Shown one piece after another: positions 6,769 through 11,483 of a stretch of DNA of 11,483 nt (positions are counted from its first letter, which is position 1; each line of letters starts with the position of its first letter). The position numbers and the translations under genes are program-made. The stretch covers positions 1 through 11,483 of the forward strand of contig CAXMNG010000385.1 of the NCBI GenBank assembly GCA_964194585.1, read 5' to 3'. Source of the stretch: JAABYT01 sp964194585 (GTDB lineage Bacteria > Pseudomonadota > Gammaproteobacteria > HK1). Below the pieces are notes generated by a model, which saw nothing but the letters and a program-made list of their open reading frames with translations, searched no databases and was not told the DNA's origin.

Positions 6769-8250
6769 TCAGCCGTCCAGCCCACCCAGGCACAGGTATT
6801 TGATCTCCAGGAAGTCGTCCATGCCGTACTTGGATCCTTCACGGCCGATGCCGGATTCCTTGACGCCGCCGAACGGCGCCACCTCGTTTGAGATGATGCC
6901 CTCGTTGATGCCGACGATGCCGTACTCCAGCCCTTCGGCCACCCGCCAGGTACGGCCCACGTCGCGAGTGTAAAAATACGCCGCCAGGCCGAACTCGGTG
7001 TCGTTGGCTAAGCGGATCGCTTCTGCTTCGTCGCTGAACCGGAACAGCGGCGCCACCGGTCCGAAGGTTTCTTCGCGGGTGACGGCCATGTCGGTGGTTA
7101 CCCCGGATAGCAGCGTCGGCTGGAAGAAGGTGCCGCCGAGGCTGTGCCGCGAGCCGCCCGTCACCACTTTGGCGCCCTTGGCGGTGGCGTCGGCGATGTG
7201 TTGCTCCACCTTCGCCACCGCATTGGCATCGATCAGCGGTCCTTGCTGGACGTCGTCCTCGAGGCCGTTACCCACCTTGAGATCCTCGACCGCCGCAGCC
7301 AGGCGCTCGGCGAAGGCATCGTAGATGCCGTCCTGGACGAGAAAGCGGTTGGCGCACACGCAGGTCTGCCCCGCGTTGCGATATTTCGATGCCATGGCGC
7401 CGGGCACCGCCGCGTCCAGGTCTGCATCGTCGAAGACGATGAAGGGCGCATTGCCGCCGAGCTCGAGGGAGACCTTCTTGACGGTAGCGGCGCACTGGGC
7501 CATGAGCAGCTTGCCGATTTCGGTGGACCCGGTGAAGCTGAGCTTGCGAACCGTCGGGTTCTCCGTGAGCTCGCCGCCCAGCACTCTTGCCTGACCGGTA
7601 ATCACGTTGAGCACACCCTTGGGAACGCCGGCGCGCTCGGCGAGCTCGGCCAGCGCCAGTGCCGAAAGCGGCGTCTGCGAGGCGGGCTTGATGATCACAG
7701 GACAGCCGGCCGCCATCGCCGGGGCGCATTTGCGGGTGATCATGGCTGCCGGGAAGTTCCAGGGCGTGATGGCCGCGACCACGCCGATGGGTTGCTTGAT
7801 GACCACGATGCGCCGGCCGGGAAGCGGGTGATTCATGGTATCGCCGTAGACCCGCTTGGCTTCCTCCGCGAACCACTCGATGAATGACGCCGCGTAGGCG
7901 ATCTCGCCCCGCGACTCGAGCAGGGGCTTGCCCTGCTCGCTGGTCATGAGCACCGCCAGGTCCTCCTGGTTCTCCATCATGAGCTCGTACCAGCCGCGCA
8001 TGATGTTGGCCCGCTGCTTGCCTGTCTTGGCGCGCCACTCGGGCCAGGCGGCGTTGGCAGCCTCGATGGCGCGGCGGGTCTGGTCTGCGCTCAAGGAAGG
8101 CACCGTGGCGATGACCTCGCCGGTGGCCGGGTTGTTGACGTCGATGCATTTGCCATCCGCGGCGTCCACCCAGGCACCGTCGATATAGCACTGCTCGTGC
8201 AACAGTGTTGGATCTTTCAGGGGAATTGGGGATTCGGTCTTGGTATCCAT
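6769..8250 (-). CDS. gabD: Succinate-semialdehyde dehydrogenase, NAD(P)+ (GabD type)
   Basis: The 493-residue aldehyde dehydrogenase is close in length to E. coli GabD (482). It oxidises succinic semialdehyde to succinate. Visible residues are Asn165 in TPWNFP, Lys188 in VIIKPA (cofactor site), FTGSTEIG (239-246), general base Glu263 in LELGG, and nucleophile Cys297 in GQTCVCANR. The second cysteine, Cys299, is the SSADH signature and forms the redox-switch disulfide in some homologues. The C-terminal block PFGGVKESGIGREGSKYG is also GabD-like. The frame is open to 8289, but the ATG at 8250 is preferred because GGGAG (8257-8261) lies six bases upstream and it matches GabD N termini. It follows the HOT-like gene across 106 bp filled with palindromes. 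HOT makes its substrate, so the two genes probably act in sequence. No gabT-like transaminase is nearby. Confidence 0.92.
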   Translation of the reverse strand: MDTKTESPIPLKDPTLLHEQCYIDGAWVDAADGKCIDVNNPATGEVIATVPSLSADQTRRAIEAANAAWPEWRAKTGKQRANIMRGWYELMMENQEDLAVLMTSEQGKPLLESRGEIAYAASFIEWFAEEAKRVYGDTMNHPLPGRRIVVIKQPIGVVAAITPWNFPAAMITRKCAPAMAAGCPVIIKPASQTPLSALALAELAERAGVPKGVLNVITGQARVLGGELTENPTVRKLSFTGSTEIGKLLMAQCAATVKKVSLELGGNAPFIVFDDADLDAAVPGAMASKYRNAGQTCVCANRFLVQDGIYDAFAERLAAAVEDLKVGNGLEDDVQQGPLIDANAVAKVEQHIADATAKGAKVVTGGSRHSLGGTFFQPTLLSGVTTDMAVTREETFGPVAPLFRFSDEAEAIRLANDTEFGLAAYFYTRDVGRTWRVAEGLEYGIVGINEGIISNEVAPFGGVKESGIGREGSKYGMDDFLEIKYLCLGGLDG

Positions 8251-8272
8251 GGGTCGCTCCCAAAAGGCAAGA

Positions 8273-8316
8273 GGGGTCAGGTCTGACAATATGACATCGC
8301 GATGTCATATTGTCAG
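8273..8316. repeat. 34-bp perfect palindrome with one GGGGTCAG flank
   Basis: Bases 8283-8299 are the exact reverse complement of 8300-8316, with no spacer and TCGCGA at the centre. On the left the sequence continues outward as GGGGTCAG (8273-8280), the same outer motif as the 9683-9747 palindrome. On the right the matching CTGACCCC is missing and the sequence changes at 8317. The element thus looks like a truncated or overwritten copy. It is in the SSADH/HOT intergenic gap, its left end 11 bases from the SSADH ribosome site. It has no T-tract in either direction. Confidence 0.8.
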
Positions 8317-8328
8317 CGAATCTCTCCA

Positions 8329-8351
8329 GGGACAGATTTGAAATCTGTCCC
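8329..8351. repeat. Short GGGACAG palindrome (11-bp arms)
   Basis: GGGACAGATTT (8329-8339) and AAATCTGTCCC (8341-8351) are perfect complements around a single G. The outer GGGACAGAT is shared with the palindrome at 1-79. The element ends five bases from the stop codon of the HOT-like gene and is 12 bases from the preceding palindrome. It probably belongs to the same repeat family in a minimal form. The lack of a U-run on the minus-strand transcript argues against a rho-independent terminator. Confidence 0.75.
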
Positions 8352-8356
8352 GGCTG

Positions 8357-9664
8357 TTACCAGTAGCTCGAGGCGCTGCGATAAAGCGCCTGCAGGTCTT
8401 CCTCGCTCACCGCCACCGGGGAGTTTGCGAGCAGGCGTTGCTGGGCAAAGGCACCTTGCGCCAGTGCCGCGACGTCCCCATCGCCGTAGCCGAGCGCCCC
8501 AATGCCGTTGGGCATGTCGGTGTCGCGCATCATCTGGATGATGCATCCCGCCAACACCTCGCCGGCGTCTTCCTCGCCTGCGTCGGCGGCATCGCCGCCG
8601 AGTAGCCGGGTCGCCTCCAGATGGCGCGCTGGCGATGCTGGTGCCGTGAACCGGACCACCGAAGGCGCGTCGACGATGACGGAGATGCCGTGGGGGCAGA
8701 TAGCTTCCTCCTTTGGGTAACCGTCGGGCCGGTAGTCGCGGATCAGGCCCGCCACCGAGTAGGCCATGCCATGGGGCAGGTGCACGCCGGAATTGCCGAA
8801 AGCGATGCCCGCCAGAGTTGCCGCGTACATCATGCCGTGGCGAGCCTGGGCGTCCCCGGCGTCCCTGACGGCGCGCACCAGGTATTGCCCGGTGCGCCGC
8901 AGAGCTTCGACGCATCCCACGTCGCTCCACGGATTGGCGCCCTGGCTCATGGGCCGCAGGGCAGGGCTTTGCGGCGCCGCGCGTTGCGTGTACGGCCTTG
9001 CCGTGTAGGATTCCAGCGCATGGCTGAGAACGTCGAAGCCGCTGGCAGCCACCACGTTGGCTGGCAGTGTGGCGGTCACGTCCGGGTCGATGAGCGCGAG
9101 CGTGGGTCGCAGCGCGCGCGATGCGATGCCGGTTTTCACGTGACGTTCGAGCAGGTCGAAGATCGCCATGCCGGTGCATTCGCTGCCCGTGCCCGAGGTG
9201 GTGGGACAGGCAATGTGGGGTTTCAGCGCACCCGGTACGGCTTGTCCGTCGCCGATTGGGGCGTTCACATAGGTGAGGAATTCCGCTGGATGGCTGGAAT
9301 AGAGGTTGGCCGCCTTGCAGGTGTCGATGACCGAGCCGCCGCCCACGGAGACGAAACCGTCGAAGCGGCCTTCGGCAGCGAAGCGCGTCGCCTGCTTGAA
9401 GGACTGATCCGTTGGCTCCACCCGCACCTCGTCGTAAATGGTTACGTCGACATCGACGGCGCGTAACGCCGACGACACCGTCGCGACGGCCTCCAGTCCG
9501 GCGACTCCGCGGTCGGTGAACAGGGCGACCCGCGCCAGTCCCAGCTCGCGGGCGTCGTGACCGATCTCGGCCAGCGCGCCCTGGCCGAATCGAATGGCGC
9601 TGGGGTCGACGGCGAACACGTGCTCGTGACCGTCGAAAAAATCGTAGTGATGGCAGCAGGACAT
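8357..9664 (-). CDS. Hydroxyacid-oxoacid transhydrogenase (HOT, ADHFE1-like iron alcohol dehydrogenase)
   Basis: The 435-residue protein belongs to the iron-containing (group III) alcohol dehydrogenases. The NAD-binding GGGS lies at 108-111 within VSVGGGSVID. The predicted metal ligands are all present: Asp211 and His215 in FDVLSHALESY, His298 in LPHGM, and His325 in CPHG. Features recalled from ADHFE1/HOT rather than FucO-type enzymes are YTARPY (220-225), RPMSQGANPWSD (237-248), FGNSGVHLPHGMAY (289-302) and CPHGISV (323-329). HOT oxidises 4-hydroxybutyrate to succinic semialdehyde while reducing 2-oxoglutarate to D-2-hydroxyglutarate, using tightly held NAD(H). The SSADH gene directly downstream supports this. 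The ATG at 9664 has GGAGG (9673-9677) eight bases upstream. A 4-hydroxybutyrate or other secondary alcohol dehydrogenase using free NAD+ remains possible. Confidence 0.82.
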   Translation of the reverse strand: MSCCHHYDFFDGHEHVFAVDPSAIRFGQGALAEIGHDARELGLARVALFTDRGVAGLEAVATVSSALRAVDVDVTIYDEVRVEPTDQSFKQATRFAAEGRFDGFVSVGGGSVIDTCKAANLYSSHPAEFLTYVNAPIGDGQAVPGALKPHIACPTTSGTGSECTGMAIFDLLERHVKTGIASRALRPTLALIDPDVTATLPANVVAASGFDVLSHALESYTARPYTQRAAPQSPALRPMSQGANPWSDVGCVEALRRTGQYLVRAVRDAGDAQARHGMMYAATLAGIAFGNSGVHLPHGMAYSVAGLIRDYRPDGYPKEEAICPHGISVIVDAPSVVRFTAPASPARHLEATRLLGGDAADAGEEDAGEVLAGCIIQMMRDTDMPNGIGALGYGDGDVAALAQGAFAQQRLLANSPVAVSEEDLQALYRSASSYW

Positions 9665-9682
9665 GATCGTTGCCTCCAGGGT

Positions 9683-9747
9683 TTTTCAATGGGGTCAGAC
9701 TCGATTGATTCGCACGGCGAATCAATCGAGTCTGACCCCATTGAAAA
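9683..9747. repeat. 65-bp perfect palindrome (31-bp arms) inside the gene cluster
   Basis: Bases 9683-9713 pair exactly with 9717-9747 around the loop ACG. The outer part contains ATGGGGTCAGACTC, sharing GGGGTCAG with the element at 8273. It fills nearly all of the 88-bp gap between the CoA ligase stop (9753-9755) and the HOT-like start (9664). On the minus-strand message the hairpin ends five bases before the HOT ribosome site (9673-9677). No U-run follows, so it is not a classical terminator, but it could slow read-through, stabilise mRNA ends, or affect HOT translation. Confidence 0.88.
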
Positions 9748-9752
9748 CGCTC

Positions 9753-11396
9753 CTACAGCTCCTTTGCTTTTTCTCGCAGCACGTACTTCTGAATCTTTCC
9801 GGTAGAGGTTTTGGGAAGTGGCCCGAAAACCAAAGTTCTGGGTACCTTGAATCCGGCTATCTTTTTTCGGCACCAGTCGATGATGTCGTCACCGTTGATT
9901 TCTTTCGCGTCGCGCTTCAATGTCACGAAGGCGCAAACGGTTTCCCCCCAGAAGTCGTCAGGGCGCGCCACCACTGCCGCCTCCATGATGGCCGGGTGCT
10001 TGTACAGAAGCTCTTCGACTTCGAGGCTGGATATATTCTCGCCACCGCTGATGATAATGTCCTTGGCGCGATCCTTGACCTCCACGTAACTGCCGGGATG
10101 CTGGACAGCCAAGTCTCCGGTGTGAAACCAGTCGCCGCGGAAGGCCTCGTCGGTGGCATCGCGATTTGCCAGATACCCTTTCATGATGGTATTTCCACGC
10201 AGCATGATCTCGCCGATGGTGGCGCCGTCGCGGGGCACCGGGGTCATGCTCTCGCTGTCCGCCACCATGACTTCCTGCAGCGTGTGATAGGCGACGCCCT
10301 GACGCGCCATCATCGCGGTGCGCGTTTCCACGTCCAGATCATTCCACTCGCTCTGCCAGGCACAAACGGTGGCGGGCCCATAGGATTCGGTAAGCCCGTA
10401 GAGGTGCGTGACGCGAAAGCCGAGCTCCTCCATGGCCGAGATGATTTTGCTCGGCGGCGCGGCGCCGCCGGTGGCGACCTCGACGGTGCGGTCGAAACAC
10501 ACCCGGTGTTCCGCCGGCGCGTGTACCAGCATGTTGAGCACCACCGGTGCACCACACATGTGGGTTACGGCGTGTTCCTTGATCATGGGGAATACGACCG
10601 CCGGATCCACCTGGCGCAGGCACACGTGGGTGCCTGCGACGGCAGTCACGGCCCAGGTGTAAGTCCAGCCGTTGCAGTGAAACATGGGCAGCGTCCAGAG
10701 ATACACCGGGTGATGGGTCATGTTCCAGCCGACCGCGTTGCTGAGCGCATTCAGATAGGCGCCCCGGTGGTGGTAGACGACGCCTTTGGGATCGCCGGTG
10801 GTGCCCGAAGTGTAATTGAGCGAGATAGCGCACCACTCGTCGTCGGGAAGCTTCCATTCGAATGCCGGGTCGCCTTCGGCGAGAAAGTCTTCGTATACGA
10901 GCTCGCCGAGCAGCGCCCCTGGCGGCGCCATGGGGTCGTCGATGTCGATGACCAGGGGTGGATCTTCGAGCTCGACCAGGGCTGCGGCCACGCTGGCTGA
11001 AAATTCCCCATCGGTAATCAACACCCTGGTCTCGGCATGCTGGAAAATGAATGCGATGGTGCGCGCGTCCAGCCGGGTGTTGATGGTGTTGAGCACCGCG
11101 CCCAGCATGGGGACGGCGAAGCTCGCCTCGTAGATGGCCGGCACGTTTGGCGCGATAATGGATACCGTGTCGCCCTTTCCGATGCCCCGTCCGGCCAGTG
11201 CCGAGGCCAGGCGCCGGCAGCGGGCATAGGTCTGGGCCCAGGTGTAGCGCGTATCGCCGTGAATGAGGGCGGTGTGTTCGGGATACACGCTGGCGGTGCG
11301 CGCCAGAAAGCTGAGCGGTGTCAACGGCGCGTAGTTGGCCGGAATTTGCGGGAGTCCGTCTTCGTAGGGGTTGCTGGTGGAGCTGTTATTCGGCAA
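9753..11396 (-). CDS. AMP-forming acyl-CoA synthetase (class I adenylate-forming; DmdB-like group)
   Basis: Starting at the TTG at 11396, the product has 547 residues. It converts a carboxylate, ATP and CoA to acyl-CoA, AMP and PPi. Core motifs are all present: P-loop YTSGTTGDPKG (195-205), YGLTES (333-338), GDWFHTGD (421-428), hinge KDRAKDIIISGGENIS (441-456), and PKTSTGKIQK (528-537) with catalytic Lys534. The N-terminal NYAPLTPLSFLARTA and the LPMFHCNGW block (236-244) recall medium-chain and methylmercaptopropionyl-CoA ligases (DmdB) and related plant AAE enzymes, but the substrate cannot be read off. The frame extends to an ATG at 11462, but that N terminus would be translated from a REP-like hairpin. 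The TTG has a GAGG (11407-11410) ten bases upstream and gives the expected family N terminus. It is first in the three-gene minus-strand set. Confidence 0.87.
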   Translation of the reverse strand: MPNNSSTSNPYEDGLPQIPANYAPLTPLSFLARTASVYPEHTALIHGDTRYTWAQTYARCRRLASALAGRGIGKGDTVSIIAPNVPAIYEASFAVPMLGAVLNTINTRLDARTIAFIFQHAETRVLITDGEFSASVAAALVELEDPPLVIDIDDPMAPPGALLGELVYEDFLAEGDPAFEWKLPDDEWCAISLNYTSGTTGDPKGVVYHHRGAYLNALSNAVGWNMTHHPVYLWTLPMFHCNGWTYTWAVTAVAGTHVCLRQVDPAVVFPMIKEHAVTHMCGAPVVLNMLVHAPAEHRVCFDRTVEVATGGAAPPSKIISAMEELGFRVTHLYGLTESYGPATVCAWQSEWNDLDVETRTAMMARQGVAYHTLQEVMVADSESMTPVPRDGATIGEIMLRGNTIMKGYLANRDATDEAFRGDWFHTGDLAVQHPGSYVEVKDRAKDIIISGGENISSLEVEELLYKHPAIMEAAVVARPDDFWGETVCAFVTLKRDAKEINGDDIIDWCRKKIAGFKVPRTLVFGPLPKTSTGKIQKYVLREKAKEL

Positions 11397-11430
11397 TTTT
11401 CTCTGGCCTCGGCACGGAGGATCAACGCGC

Positions 11431-11483
11431 CTGTAGGAGCGAGTCCCCTTCGGGGATTGCACTCGCTCGCGAACATCCGCGAG
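11431..11483. repeat. REP-like hairpin with UUCG tetraloop at the window edge
   Basis: The sequence CTGTAGGAGCGAGT resembles the start of extragenic REP elements common in gammaproteobacteria. AGCGAGT (11438-11444) pairs with ACTCGCT (11461-11467). Inside, CCC (11446-11448) and GGG (11453-11455) enclose TTCG, a stable tetraloop context. A trailing CTCGCGAACATCCGCGAG (11466-11483) can form a second small stem (CTCGCG/CGCGAG by shape, CTCGC..GCGAG). The element precedes the CoA ligase start and may be cut off by the right edge of the window. It is unlike the GGGGWCAG palindromes elsewhere in the window. Confidence 0.7.

Noticed and set aside
8283..8351. Palindromes in the HOT/SSADH gap as rho-independent terminators
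   Set aside because: None is followed by a T-run on either strand, and the outer motifs match repeats found elsewhere in the window.
8313..9725. 470-codon minus-strand frame overlapping the HOT-like gene
   Set aside because: It is an out-of-frame reading of the same DNA. It is extremely Arg-rich, and its ends run through the palindromes at 8329-8351 and 9683-9747.
9663..11000. 445-codon plus-strand frame opposite the CoA ligase
   Set aside because: The minus-strand frame holds every adenylate-forming motif. The plus-strand translation matches nothing recognisable and begins in the palindrome region.
11397..11462. ATG start at 11462 for the CoA ligase
   Set aside because: The extra 22 residues would be encoded by a REP-like hairpin and are Arg/Pro-rich, unlike family N termini.

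Overview
The window is a GC-rich, densely coded bacterial chromosome segment. It most resembles a gammaproteobacterium. The grounds are overall composition, an Aap/Bzt-type amino-acid importer, a YbdK-type ligase, and intergenic palindromes of the kind linked to REP elements and REP-associated (RAYT) transposases in that class. The species cannot be fixed from the sequence. All eight protein genes found have recognisable families and look intact. Nothing here reads as phage, CRISPR, a toxin system or an integron.

Layout. At 1-106 lies a perfect 38-bp inverted repeat followed by tandem short repeats. At 120-1250 (minus) is a carboxylate-amine ligase of the glutamate-cysteine ligase 2 / YbdK family. 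A 276-bp divergent spacer carries one weak promoter candidate. At 1527-5816 (plus) is a complete four-gene ABC importer for polar amino acids (binding protein, two permeases, ATPase; aapJQMP-like), with three stem-loops between the binding-protein and first permease genes. A strong rho-independent terminator closes it at 5865-5891. At 5923-6768 (plus) is an alpha/beta hydrolase. It meets the next gene tail to tail with no spacer.

The minus strand from 11396 down to 6769 carries three co-oriented genes: an AMP-forming acyl-CoA synthetase, an iron-type alcohol dehydrogenase that looks like hydroxyacid-oxoacid transhydrogenase (HOT, ADHFE1-like), and a succinate-semialdehyde dehydrogenase (GabD-like). 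HOT oxidises 4-hydroxybutyrate to succinic semialdehyde using 2-oxoglutarate as acceptor, and SSADH takes the product to succinate. The pair therefore forms a short route from 4-hydroxybutyrate into the TCA cycle. The CoA ligase may act on the same or a related acid.

The most unusual non-coding feature is a set of perfect palindromes at 1-79, 8283-8316, 8329-8351 and 9683-9747. Their cores are unrelated, but they share outer motifs of the type GGGGWCAG or GGGACAG. They fill the gaps beside minus-strand genes, and two lie just upstream of the ribosome binding sites of the HOT and SSADH genes. A different, REP-like hairpin with a UUCG tetraloop lies at the right edge. Three genes (first permease, hydrolase, CoA ligase) appear to use TTG starts.
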